The notes beneath the pieces are model-generated. The model had not been told where the DNA came from, made no database searches, and worked only from the letters and a program-made list of their open reading frames with translations. Below, piece by piece: positions 9,363-17,688 of a stretch of DNA of 64,000 bases (positions are counted from its first letter, which is position 1; each line of letters begins with the position of its first letter). A program made the position numbers and the translations under genes. Origin of the DNA: JAWLHJ01 sp039587535 (GTDB lineage: Bacteria > Gemmatimonadota > Gemmatimonadetes > Longimicrobiales > Gaopeijiaceae). The stretch is taken from positions 1 to 64,000 of the forward strand of contig JBDHIF010000010.1 in NCBI GenBank assembly GCA_039587535.1, written 5' to 3'.

Positions 9363-9869
9363 TTACGGAGAGGTCACAGGATCCACGGGATGGTCGAAGT
9401 TGAAAATGTCGGTCACGATCTTCCAGGTTCCGTCGGACTGACGGCGATAGATGTGAACCGACTTTCCCGAGGCTTCCATAGCTTCACCCGTGTCCCTGTC
9501 AATGCGGACCGCGGACCAGGCCGTCCGGGTGAAGGCCAAATCTCCCTCGACCTGGAGCTCCTCGATGGGTTCCTGCGAGCTCCATTCGTACTCCTCGTGA
9601 AAGGCAGCGATTCCCGCTCGGATGTCGCCGATGCCCGTCGTTGAAGCATCGCCGGGGTTCAGGATGATGGCATCGTCCGCATAGAACGCTGCGACTCGTT
9701 CGGCGTCGCCCGCTGCCTGTGATTCCCCGAACGCGGCTCTCAGGTCGCGAATGGCAGCCTCGTCTTCGGCACGAGTGTCGTCATCACCTGCGCCCGACTG
9801 GGCCGTCGGGGTACACGCCGTCAACGGGAGAAGAACCAGCACTACCCACCACCTCGCGACACATTTCAA
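9363..9869 (-). CDS. SnoaL-like/DUF4440 lipoprotein
   Basis: 168 residues. A lipoprotein signal with lipobox LTAC (Cys19) is followed by a low-complexity acidic linker and then an NTF2-like domain: EDEAAIRDLRAAFGESQAAG at its start, FYADDAIILNPGD, and a terminal GTWKIVTDIFNFD strand. This is the usual DUF4440/SnoaL-like pattern. Such domains bind small ligands or act as isomerases or hydrolases; no specific role can be assigned. A second SnoaL-like gene lies immediately upstream on the same strand, 139 bases away. Confidence 0.8.
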   Translation of the reverse strand: MKCVARWWVVLVLLPLTACTPTAQSGAGDDDTRAEDEAAIRDLRAAFGESQAAGDAERVAAFYADDAIILNPGDASTTGIGDIRAGIAAFHEEYEWSSQEPIEELQVEGDLAFTRTAWSAVRIDRDTGEAMEASGKSVHIYRRQSDGTWKIVTDIFNFDHPVDPVTSP

Positions 9870-10008
9870 TTAGATCCTCCGGTCCAAGAATTGATTGCGC
9901 GACATCACTGCCGCGCCCGCACGCTCGGCAGGCTCAGGCGTCGACCCTCCACCCACAGACCCTTCGCGCGAAGGATTACTTCCATGTACGAGGGCAGACG
10001 GCGAACGA

Positions 10009-10398
10009 CTACTGGTTACCCGACATCGCCGCCGCGATGTACCACTTGCCGTCCGCCCCGCGGCAATATGCGTGGAGATGTTGACGGTCTCGCTTGAATC
10101 CAGGCATAGCGGGATCGACGACACAGTGTTGAGCCCCGACTTCGAAGGCGAAGTTCTTGCCTCCGTCGAGAACGACTTCAGAGAGGTCGAGCTCGGGAAC
10201 GCTCACCGCAGAGAACATCTCCGCGACGTACTCGGCGATCGCAGCTCGGCCCCGCACTTGGGGGCTGTCGGGATGCATGAGAACGGCGTCTTCCGCGAAG
10301 CATTCGGCGTAGCCAGCGGTGTCCCCGGACACGATGGCCACCCGAAGTCGTTCCCGGAGCTCCCTAATCGCGTCTCGGTCTTCTGGGCTCAGCATCAT
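10009..10398 (-). CDS. NTF2/SnoaL-like protein, cytoplasmic
   Basis: 129 residues from the ATG pair at 10398/10395, chosen because GGGGGA lies just upstream; the frame also opens further upstream at a TTG. One NTF2-like domain: RDAIRELRERLRVAIVSGD, CFAEDAVLMHPDSP, and a terminal GKWYIAAAMSG strand. Unlike its neighbour at 9363-9869 it has no signal peptide. It resembles DUF4440-type proteins; the substrate is unknown. Confidence 0.75.
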   Translation of the reverse strand: MMLSPEDRDAIRELRERLRVAIVSGDTAGYAECFAEDAVLMHPDSPQVRGRAAIAEYVAEMFSAVSVPELDLSEVVLDGGKNFAFEVGAQHCVVDPAMPGFKRDRQHLHAYCRGADGKWYIAAAMSGNQ

Positions 10399-10549
10399 CG
10401 TCCCCCAAAATTCGGTGTGTTCTCGGCGCAACGGATCGGCATTCGGCTGCTGCTGCTGCTCACCGAGGGACGGACGCTGGAGGGGGCTCTACCTCCAGAG
10501 CCGTCCTGGACCGCGCTGGTTCCTCGTCAGCACGCGTCCTGGAGCCCGG

Positions 10550-11038
10550 TCACCCGGGGCCGGCCATCCCTTCCCGCCGAACCAGCGTAGCCACGTTCCC
10601 GTTACCGAAGGTCAGCGTGAGCGTGTCGCCATCGCGGGCTACCGTGTACACCTGCTCATTGTCCGGCCACCCAGCCATGTAGCCAGGGTTCTTTGCGAGG
10701 TAGGCCCGGGTCGTCAGGGTGTTTCCCTCGACGACGTAGCGACCGGCGTTAGCCGTAAATTCGTCGTACGCCACGACTTTCTCAGCATCCGTCATCGTCC
10801 CGGGTCCGGGCTCGGCGGGCTCGGCTCGGGGCTCCGACTGGTTGACGAAGAAGATCGAGTAGTGCGTACCGGTAAAGACGAAGATGCCCGGCTGCACCGG
10901 CACCGTCTCACCGTCTACAGACCACTCACTGACGGTCCATGCGCCCTCGACCGATACCTGGGACGCAGCGCCAAGCGGAAGCACCAGGGCCGCCGCTACC
11001 GCGAAGGGGAGGGGGGAGAATCGAGTGATTCGTAGCAT
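10550..11038 (-). CDS. Exported lipocalin-like protein (paralogue 1)
   Basis: 162 residues. Signal peptide with cleavage near LGAASQ. The mature part starts VSVEGAWTVSEWSVDGE and contains GIFVFTGTHYSIFFVN and GRYVVEGNTLT, matching lipocalin-like small proteins in which an 8-strand barrel assesses or binds a ligand. The start at 11038 has GGAGGA at a proper distance. It is clearly related to the protein at 12082-12585: both share a W(T)(V/I)xxW opening, an FVF/FLFT..YSI strand pair and the FxxNxGRY motif. Function unknown. Confidence 0.75.
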   Translation of the reverse strand: MLRITRFSPLPFAVAAALVLPLGAASQVSVEGAWTVSEWSVDGETVPVQPGIFVFTGTHYSIFFVNQSEPRAEPAEPGPGTMTDAEKVVAYDEFTANAGRYVVEGNTLTTRAYLAKNPGYMAGWPDNEQVYTVARDGDTLTLTFGNGNVATLVRREGMAGPG

Positions 11039-11125
11039 TGAAGGGTCCTCCTGCGTTGTGGGAGAGCCAAGAGTCGGCTGCCCGTGGCTAATCCGCAAGG
11101 CACGGCCCGCCTCCTCGGCCGAGCG

Positions 11126-11890
11126 TCAGTAGAGAGGGGCCAGCACGCGCCCGAACAGCGCCAGGAACTCGCTCACCCATCGCCCCGCGGCGGTCGGCAC
11201 GATGAGAAGCGCGACGACCGTAGCCAGCACCGACACCGGAAGGCCCATCCTGAGGACGGGATGCAGGGTCCGGCCACGCCTCCGGTCGATGAGAATCGCA
11301 GCAATAAGAAAGAGGTTCGGAGCCAGCACTCCCGCCACTTGAGCCCAGGTGGCAAAACCGAATGCGCTGCCGAGGATCCGGAACGTCGCCGCGCCCAATC
11401 CCCCGGCGCTCGCCAGCACGATGTGCCGCTTGTGTTCAGCGGGTCGGTTCCGCGCCCAGATCGCGGCGCCGTAGAAGCCGGCGAAGAGCAGGAGGCTCGC
11501 GAAGACCGCAGGACCCAGGAAGAGCCAGAAACCGTTCCCCCCGGGGCCGAGCGCTCGGTCCATCTGAGTGCCCAACACAAGGACGCCCGTGAACACCATC
11601 AGCGTCGCGAGGAGAACACTCGCATACCCGAGGACCCTGTGCGCAGCCAATTTCCGGGCACGAACCAGACCGGCTTGGGCCGGCAGGAGAGCATACCAGA
11701 GAAAGAAGGACCAACCGTGTACATGCACCGCCGGCGACACGTCTGGATAGGCTCCCGTGAGCACCGGCCCGAAGTAGGTGAGCGAAAACCCGAGATAGGC
11801 CGTCGCGCTGATCATGAGGGTCAGCCCGAAGAACTCACCCCTGGGTGGCCGTTCGACTCTCGGCGCTGTCCCGTCTCGAGCTTCCATCAC
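11126..11890 (-). CDS. Multi-pass inner-membrane protein, function unknown
   Basis: 254 residues with about seven hydrophobic segments starting near residue 22 (LTLMISATAYLGFSLTYFG). Notable polar sites inside the membrane region are HVHGWSFFLWYALLPAQ and AEHKRHIVLAS, with paired His residues that could bind heme or metal; that is inference. I do not recognise a named family; DUF2306-like proteins have a comparable layout. It sits between two lipocalin-like genes on the same strand. Confidence 0.75.
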   Translation of the reverse strand: MMEARDGTAPRVERPPRGEFFGLTLMISATAYLGFSLTYFGPVLTGAYPDVSPAVHVHGWSFFLWYALLPAQAGLVRARKLAAHRVLGYASVLLATLMVFTGVLVLGTQMDRALGPGGNGFWLFLGPAVFASLLLFAGFYGAAIWARNRPAEHKRHIVLASAGGLGAATFRILGSAFGFATWAQVAGVLAPNLFLIAAILIDRRRGRTLHPVLRMGLPVSVLATVVALLIVPTAAGRWVSEFLALFGRVLAPLY

Positions 11891-12081
11891 CTCCCTCTCA
11901 TCCTCCGACGTCGAATGTCCCGGACCTCTGTCGCGCCACCCTCACCAGCACACGCCGCGGGCGCCATTCAACGCTCCGAAGGGCGTCGGCGACTGCAGCA
12001 GCTGCCCTGAGGGGCGAGTCCAGATGCGCCGGCAAGGACGTAGGTGAACCGACCCCGCAGCCTACCCCGGGGAGCCGACGC

Positions 12082-12585
12082 TCATGTACCCGGTCGGCGC
12101 AGGGTGGCCGTCGCCCCCCCCATCGGCCCGCCTTCCCCGAAGCTGAGCGTGAGTGTGCCATCCTCGATACTGAAGATCATCGTCTGGGCGTTTCCTTCCC
12201 CGCCCGTTGGCTCGAAGTTGGCCATGTACGCAGGGTCTTTCGCGACGAAAGCCTCATAGGTGATCTCGTCGCCCGAGACTGCATACCGACCCGAGTTGGC
12301 AATGAAGGGGCCGTACGCAGCCGCAATCTCAGCGTCCGTCGGGGCCGCTCCCACAGGCTCCCTGTCGTCGCCGATGACATACATGATGCTGTACTGCCCT
12401 GACTCGGTGAACAGGAATAGACCGCGCTGTGGCGTTGGACCTGTCTGTCCTTCAGGAGCCTGCCAATCTCGGATCGTCCAGCCTCCGTGGAGCTCGGAAG
12501 CCGATTGAGCCTGAACCGCTAAGGGTGAGGCCAACACGATCGCGATGGCCAGCGCGAGACTGGCACAGCGTAGGACGATTCTCAT
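12082..12585 (-). CDS. Exported lipocalin-like protein (paralogue 2)
   Basis: 167 residues from ATG 12585, with GGAG 6 bases upstream. Signal peptide ends near AVQAQ. Mature region: ELHGGWTIRDWQAPEGQ, GLFLFTESGQYSIMYV, FIANSGRYAVSGDEITYEAFVAKDPAYM. These elements line up one by one with the protein at 10550-11038, so the pair arose by duplication around the membrane-protein gene between them. A small-ligand-binding barrel is likely; no function is known. Confidence 0.75.
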   Translation of the reverse strand: MRIVLRCASLALAIAIVLASPLAVQAQSASELHGGWTIRDWQAPEGQTGPTPQRGLFLFTESGQYSIMYVIGDDREPVGAAPTDAEIAAAYGPFIANSGRYAVSGDEITYEAFVAKDPAYMANFEPTGGEGNAQTMIFSIEDGTLTLSFGEGGPMGGATATLRRPGT

Positions 12586-12879
12586 GAGTCGCTCCAGGGA
12601 GGTGAGGACGTAGACCTCGGCAACATGCACGCCGAAGACGCCTCGGGCCAGCGGCAGGAGGAAGTACGCGGAGGTCCCCTACGGTCGTTGCCGGCTAGGG
12701 TAGCTCCTGCCGCGAGGATGCGAGCCGAACGCTGAACGACGGCCGGAGGCCGCGACCGTAAGGCGCGAGCGGCGGCTCCGAAGGCGGACCTGCTCCCGCT
12801 GTCTGGCGGTTGCGGGCCAGGCCCTGATGCGAGAGGGTGGGTCCGAAGGACCTCGCTTCCCGGACATCGGAGCCCTGCC
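12586..12879 (-). other. Gene-free stretch upstream of the lipocalin-like gene
   Basis: 294 bases. I see no convincing coding frame, RNA gene or inverted repeat. It must hold the promoters for the lipocalin-like gene (minus) and the small membrane peptide (plus), but no clear -35/-10 pair stands out. Confidence 0.4.
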
Positions 12880-13032
12880 GTGCTGAAGCTGATTCGCGAC
12901 GCCCGCATCGACTTTCGGACGGGGATCGTCATCATCGCGCTGGCGCTGGTCGCGTGGGCTGCGGTCATCTATTTCAACGCCCGCGACATGGTCCCGCCGG
13001 AGTTCAGGGAGCAGCCGGTCGAGACGCCCTGA
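12880..13032 (+). CDS. Small single-pass membrane protein (50 residues)
   Basis: A short frame with a GTG start at 12880, GGAG at 12869-12872 seven bases upstream, and TGA at 13030-13032. It encodes a basic N-terminus (KLIRDARIDFR), one clear transmembrane segment (TGIVIIALALVAWAAVIYF) and a short charged tail rich in Pro and Glu. The positive-inside pattern puts the N-terminus in the cytoplasm. I recognise no family. The well-placed Shine-Dalgarno and clean membrane topology make it more credible than chance. Confidence 0.5.
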   Translation: MLKLIRDARIDFRTGIVIIALALVAWAAVIYFNARDMVPPEFREQPVETP

Positions 13033-13080
13033 ACCGAGGATGTCGCCCGGGCCGATCGTTCCAGCCCAGCGCGCTTGCCG

Positions 13081-13539
13081 TCAACGGATCGGGTCGATCG
13101 CCCCTTCCGCTACGTGGTCCCGGAGCCACGTCGACACGATCTCATCCACGGTGCGTCCGAGCTCGTCGAGCCCGTCGGGCTTCTCGTGGAATGCGTCGGC
13201 GCCCAAGTCCAAGGACCGCCGACGGGCCTCGGCATCCGGGGAGCCGGTGAGGACCACGATCGGAAAAGGGTCCCGCCAGTAACGTGACTTCACATGCTTC
13301 AGGACCTCGTACCCGTCGACGTTGGGCATGATGAGGTCGAGGATGACCAGACTCGGGAACGGATGAGAACGCCGATCCTGAAACGGGGGCGTTCCCTCCA
13401 AGTAGGCGATTCCCTCGCGGCCGTCACCCGCCACACGCACGTCCAGGCCCGGAAAGGCACGACGAGCGGCGACCCGGATGAGTGCCGCGTGGTCACCTGC
13501 GTCTTCGATCACCAGCAGTGTTGGGTCGGTTGCGAGCAA
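13081..13539 (-). CDS. Single-domain response regulator
   Basis: 152 residues, a stand-alone receiver domain. Acidic pair Glu12/Asp13, phospho-acceptor Asp68 in LVILDLIMPNVDGYEVL, Thr98 in VVLTGS and Lys120 in FHEKP are all present. The loop between strand 2 and the phosphorylation site is extended (TPPFQDRRSHPFPS), as in Rcp1-type receivers that pair with bacteriophytochrome or other hybrid kinases. There is no output domain and no kinase nearby, so the partner is elsewhere. Confidence 0.88.
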   Translation of the reverse strand: MLATDPTLLVIEDAGDHAALIRVAARRAFPGLDVRVAGDGREGIAYLEGTPPFQDRRSHPFPSLVILDLIMPNVDGYEVLKHVKSRYWRDPFPIVVLTGSPDAEARRRSLDLGADAFHEKPDGLDELGRTVDEIVSTWLRDHVAEGAIDPIR

Positions 13540-13751
13540 GTGGCTAGACCTCGCTAGGTACGTGGCAGGATGAGCACGAACTGGGGCACCTGTCTAACAT
13601 GGTGAACGGAGCCCGATGATTCCAGCGGGCAGGCACTCGAATGAGCCCAACGCCTTGTCTCACGGCGACATTGCCCGGACCGGGGGGATGGCCCGCCGCC
13701 GCTGCGCATCCCATAATGGGTGCTACGACTTCCACCTCATGGAGAATTATC

Positions 13752-14348
13752 ATGCGAAAAGCGATCTCCCTCGGGATGCTCGCCGCCGCGCTCGCCGTAG
13801 GAGCTCCCGACGGGGCTCAGGCGCAGGTCGAGGGAACGGGCCTGCTCGAGGTCGGTGAGATGGCGCCCGACTTCGCGCTGCCCGGCGCCACGCGTTACGG
13901 CCTGCTCGAGGAGCCGGTCCGTCTAAGCGACTATCGTGGCAACACGGTCGTGCTGGCGTTCTTCTTCCGCGTCCGAACGCGTGGCTGAACAGTCCAACTG
14001 ACAGCGTACCGTGATCAGTACGCAAGCCTCTTCAACAACGGACAGAACGTCGTCGTCATGGGAATCAGCAACGATTCTCAGGAGGAGCTCGGCTCCTGGG
14101 CCTACGACGCGGACTTCCCGTTCCTGTTCGCCAGCGACGCGGCCAACGATGGCCGCACCTATGCCGCCTTCGGCGGTGGGCTGCGCGACAACAACATGGT
14201 CGACAGCCGATCCGTGATCGTCGTCGGCCCCGACGGCCGCATCGCCGGCGTCATTCCACAATTCAGCCAGGTCGATCCTGCGGCCTACGACGAGCTGGCG
14301 GCCATCGTGGATCGGGTCACCCCCGAGCCGGAAGAGCCCGGCCGCTAA
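13752..14348 (+). CDS. Exported peroxiredoxin-like selenoprotein, Sec encoded by in-frame TGA
   Basis: The frame opens at ATG 13752 (GGAG 7 bases upstream) and reads through a TGA at 13986-13988 to TAA at 14346-14348: 198 residues with Sec at 79. Before the TGA are a signal peptide (to AQAQ) and a redoxin start (GEMAPDFALPGATRYG, VVLAFFFRVRTRG). After it the same frame continues TVQLTAYRDQYASLF, a helix typical of BCP/AhpC-type peroxiredoxins, then a conserved SRSVIVVGPDGRI. The TGA sits exactly where the peroxidatic Cys belongs, and Thr at -3 is kept while the usual Pro is Phe. No Cys occurs anywhere, so Sec would be the only redox residue (1-Sec type). The paralogue at 17689-18348 has the same arrangement. 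Likely role: peroxide reduction outside the cytoplasm. Confidence 0.85.
13986..14023 (+). promoter_or_regulatory. Sec UGA and candidate bacterial SECIS hairpin (copy 1)
   Basis: The TGA (13986-13988) is followed after 15 bases by a perfect 6-bp stem GCGTAC (14004-14009) / GTACGC (14018-14023) with the 8-base loop CGTGATCA. A G is the second loop base, about 23 bases after the TGA, in line with the known bacterial SECIS pattern recognised by SelB. The identical 20-base hairpin occurs in the second gene. Confidence 0.7.
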
Positions 14349-14491
14349 GGGCGCTCGAAGCTCCGAGCTGGAGGAGGGCCGGTCCGGCATCGCGCCGAGC
14401 CGGCCCTCGTTCGTTTCGTCCGCCGCCCCGCGGGCCCAGCGCCCGAGCGGACTGAAACCTCTTTTGGCTTCCAACCGTAAGCCTCCCCAGA

Positions 14492-14512
14492 TTGTCTCAC
14501 CTTCTTAGACAA
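14492..14512 (+). promoter_or_regulatory. Candidate PadR operator
   Basis: A perfect inverted repeat TTGTCT-N9-AGACAA lies 17 to 37 bases before the padR start and just ahead of its Shine-Dalgarno (GGAG, 14518-14521). PadR regulators usually bind such dyads in their own promoters, so autoregulation of the padR-permease operon is likely. This is inference from position and symmetry. Confidence 0.5.
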
Positions 14513-14528
14513 CCTCTGGAGAACGCAG

Positions 14529-14894
14529 ATGGCACCAGGCGATCGAAACTTCCTACCCGGGACGTTGGAGCTGCTCGTCCTTCGAGCGCTCAAGGACGGC
14601 GCCGCCCACGGGTTCGCCGTGTCCAAGGACATCCGCCATCGATCCGAGGGCGTCGTGGATCTGAACGACGGTGCCATCTACCAGGCCCTCCATCGCCTGG
14701 AGAACGACGGCGTCGTAGCCAGCCACTGGGGCCACTCGGACAAGGGAAAGCGCGCCAAGTTCTACGCGCTCACTGAGGCAGGGCTCAGACGTCTCGGGGC
14801 CGAAGCACGGGCCTGGCACCGGTTCGCCGACGCCGTTGCCCGAATCCTCGGGCCGGAGTACGGCAAGGCTGTGACCTCCGAGGGTGCGAGGTGA
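14529..14894 (+). CDS. PadR-family transcriptional regulator
   Basis: 121 residues. Winged-helix PadR domain: FLPGTLELLVLRALKDGAAHGFAVSKDI, then NDGAIYQALHRLENDGVVASHWG and KGKRAKFYALTEAGLRRL. This order is diagnostic of the family. Its GTGA overlap with the next gene places it in one operon with an ADOP-type permease, a very common pairing in Acidobacteria and Gemmatimonadota, where the regulator probably controls the transporter. Confidence 0.92.
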   Translation: MAPGDRNFLPGTLELLVLRALKDGAAHGFAVSKDIRHRSEGVVDLNDGAIYQALHRLENDGVVASHWGHSDKGKRAKFYALTEAGLRRLGAEARAWHRFADAVARILGPEYGKAVTSEGAR

Positions 14895-17572
14895 GGAAGA
14901 GCCCCCTCCCCCGGCGTGTGCTACGCCTCGTCGGCAAGGGAAGGCGAGGGGCCGAGGACGAGGTGGACGAGGAGCTCGCGTTCCACTTCGAAGGGGTCGT
15001 GGAGGACCTGGTGGCCGATGGATGGTCCCAGGGTGACGCGGAAGCTGAGGCGCTAAGGCGCTTCGGCGACGTGGAGGAGACCAGGCGGGCGCTGGCCCGG
15101 CTCACGCAACGACGACGGGAACGGGAGGGGAGGTCGATGAGCTTCGACGGGTGGATTCAAGACACACGCTACGCGGTTCGCGCGCTGAGGAAGAGCCCAG
15201 GATACGCCCTGGTGGTGGTGCTCACCCTGGCGCTGGGCATTGGGGCCAACACCGCCATCTTCTCCGTGATGAACCCCTATTTCTTCCGCCCCCTGCCCTA
15301 CGCCGACGCGGACCGCCTCGTCCAAGTAGGGCACGTCGACCAGTCGAGCGGATTTACCTGGTCGCGCTTCTCGCTTCCGCAGGTCGAGGATTTCCGGCAA
15401 CGATCCCGGACTGTGGAAGCGATGGCCTCGTATCACTACAGGAGCTTCAACGTCACGGGTCCCGAGGGTCCGGAGCGCATCACGGGAGGCGTCGTCTCCG
15501 AGGGGCTCTTCGACGTCCTGGGGACCGAGCCTCTCCTGGGTCGCTCGTTCGCCCGGGGGGAGGGCGGCCCGGCGGGCGCCGAGGTCGTGGTCCTGGACAA
15601 CGCGCTTTGGCAGCGCCGATTCGGTGGTGACCCAGGTATCGTAGGACGTCTCATCGAGCTCGACGGCATGCCGTACGAAGTGATCGGTGTGATGCCGCCC
15701 CACTTCGTCTTCCCGTTCGGCAGCGTCCGACTCTGGGTTCCCGACCGTAGATCGGCGGCCTCCGCCCCGCGGGCCGTCCAGGGTGACCTCATCGTCGCAC
15801 GCATGGCGGACGGGGTCACGCCCGCGAGACTCGAGCAGGACCTCGGGCGGATTCACGGGGAGCTCGCGGCCGAGCACCCGGACATCGACGGAACGTGGGA
15901 CGGGGTCCACATGGCGGGACTCCGGGAAGCCCTGAACTTCGGTTGGGACATCCTCCGTGCCGGGCTTTTCGGCTTCCTCGCCGCGGTGGGAGCGGTGCTC
16001 CTCATCGCGTGCGTGAACGTCACCAGCCTGACCTTGAGCCGGGGACAGTCGAGGCTACGGGAGCTGGCCGTACGGAACGCTCTGGGGGCGGGCCGAGGGC
16101 GATTGGTGCGCCAGCTGGTGCTCGAGAGCGCGGTGCTGGCAGTCGTGGGTGGGGCGTTGGGGCTGGCCCTGGCTTCGGTCGCGACCGGTGGGCTGGGGAC
16201 AATCCTTCCCGAGGACTTCTATCGGGTCGGCGATCCGGGCCTCGATGGGCGCGTCCTGGTGTTCACCATGGCGGTCACACTCGTGACGCCCTTCGTGTTC
16301 GGTCTTTGGCCCGCCCGGGCCACGACCGGTTCGGATCTCACGACTTCGCTTCGGGCCGGAGGCGCGGGTGGCGGACATGCGCGCCGGGTGCTCAGGGTCC
16401 GTCGCGCGCTCGTGGTGTCGGAGATCGCGCTCGGGGTGGTGCTGGTAGCCGCGACGGGCCTCTTCTTGCGGAGCGCGGTCGAGCTCGGGCGCAGCGACCT
16501 GGGACTCGCGGCCGAGGAAATGCTCACCGCGGAAGCCATTCCCCCGGTGAGCGACTACCCGGAGCGGGAGGACCGATCGGCCTATTGGACCCAGGTAACG
16601 GAGCGAGCCCGAGCCCTTCCGGGAGTCCGCGCGGCAGCGACCGTGTACCCGCTTCCGTTGAATCACGAAACCCCGCGCACCGGCTATGCGCTCCCCGGGG
16701 CGGAGCCTCCGGAGGACGCCGACTGGCCCGTGGCCTACACGCTCTGGAGCTCACCGGGCTACTTGGACGCGGCAGGCATCGACATCATTGCCGGGCGCGA
16801 CTTCCTGCCAGGGGAAGGGGCCGAAGCCGAATCCATTCAGCCGGTCCTGGTCGGTCGAACGGTCGCCGGAGCGCTGTGGCCGGAGGGTGACGCAGTCGGC
16901 CGCACGCTCGTTCTCCAAACCTCCGACGCTCCGACCCCCGTCCGCGTGGTCGGCGTCATCGAGGACCATCATCACGACGGCATTTCCCTGACCCCGGACC
17001 CCATCCTCTACCTACCGATGGAGCGACGGGCCTTCCAGCGGCGCTTTCTCGTGCTCCGGGGCGACGGAACACCGTCAGCCTTCGTTCCCGCGCTCCGTGA
17101 CGGAATGCGCGCCGTGGACCCGAACCTTCCCGTCGACTTCAGGCCCATGGCCGACGTCGTGAGCGAGAGCAGCTTTCAGTGGACGGTCGGCTCAGGGGTC
17201 CTGGGCGTGTTTGGGCTCGTGGCCCTTCTTCTCGCGGCGCTGGGGATCTATGGCGTGGTGAGCTACTCCGTGTCCCAACGCACCCGCGAGATGGCCATCC
17301 GCATGTCCCTGGGGGCCGACGGAGGCGCGGTCCGGAAGTCCGTAGTCGTGGGGTCGCTCAAGCTGGCGCTGGTAGGCGTCGCCGTGGGCCTGGCGGGCGC
17401 GATGGCGGTCGGTCGGCTGGTGGAGTCGTTCCTGTTCGGGGTGGCCGGTGCGGACCCCGTCGTGCTGGGCACCAGCGTGCTGGTCTTCGTCGGCGTGGCC
17501 GCCCTGGCCGCGCACCTCCCGGCACGGCGCGCGGCACGCGTGGCTCCTGCGACAGCCCTCCGCTCCGACTGA
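14891..17572 (+). CDS. ADOP-type (MacB/FtsX-like) duplicated ABC permease
   Basis: 893 residues. An N-terminal cytoplasmic helical part (EDEVDEELAFHFEGVVEDL) typical of ADOP proteins is followed by two copies of a unit made of one transmembrane helix, a periplasmic MacB-like domain and an FtsX bundle. The first unit opens with RALRKSPGYALVVVLTLALGIGANTAIFSVMN. The last bundle ends with PARRAARVAPATALRSD, the usual FtsX terminus. No ATPase gene is next to it, as expected for these orphan permeases. Substrate unknown; such proteins are thought to act as efflux or lipoprotein-handling systems. Confidence 0.9.
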   Translation: MRKSPLPRRVLRLVGKGRRGAEDEVDEELAFHFEGVVEDLVADGWSQGDAEAEALRRFGDVEETRRALARLTQRRREREGRSMSFDGWIQDTRYAVRALRKSPGYALVVVLTLALGIGANTAIFSVMNPYFFRPLPYADADRLVQVGHVDQSSGFTWSRFSLPQVEDFRQRSRTVEAMASYHYRSFNVTGPEGPERITGGVVSEGLFDVLGTEPLLGRSFARGEGGPAGAEVVVLDNALWQRRFGGDPGIVGRLIELDGMPYEVIGVMPPHFVFPFGSVRLWVPDRRSAASAPRAVQGDLIVARMADGVTPARLEQDLGRIHGELAAEHPDIDGTWDGVHMAGLREALNFGWDILRAGLFGFLAAVGAVLLIACVNVTSLTLSRGQSRLRELAVRNALGAGRGRLVRQLVLESAVLAVVGGALGLALASVATGGLGTILPEDFYRVGDPGLDGRVLVFTMAVTLVTPFVFGLWPARATTGSDLTTSLRAGGAGGGHARRVLRVRRALVVSEIALGVVLVAATGLFLRSAVELGRSDLGLAAEEMLTAEAIPPVSDYPEREDRSAYWTQVTERARALPGVRAAATVYPLPLNHETPRTGYALPGAEPPEDADWPVAYTLWSSPGYLDAAGIDIIAGRDFLPGEGAEAESIQPVLVGRTVAGALWPEGDAVGRTLVLQTSDAPTPVRVVGVIEDHHHDGISLTPDPILYLPMERRAFQRRFLVLRGDGTPSAFVPALRDGMRAVDPNLPVDFRPMADVVSESSFQWTVGSGVLGVFGLVALLLAALGIYGVVSYSVSQRTREMAIRMSLGADGGAVRKSVVVGSLKLALVGVAVGLAGAMAVGRLVESFLFGVAGADPVVLGTSVLVFVGVAALAAHLPARRAARVAPATALRSD

Positions 17573-17688
17573 CGGGTGTGGGGCGTCGGCGCATCCCACC
17601 GGGGTGGCGCCGACGCCCCGGCCGGTCGTATGGTGGGGAGCGGCGCGGAGACACCGCTCCGGCACCCCCTACCCTACGGAAAGGCCCA

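Noticed and set aside
13986..13988. Reading the TGA in the first redoxin gene as a sequencing error or pseudogene
   Set aside because: The second gene has the TGA at the same catalytic site with the same hairpin behind it, and both frames stay open and conserved to a natural end.
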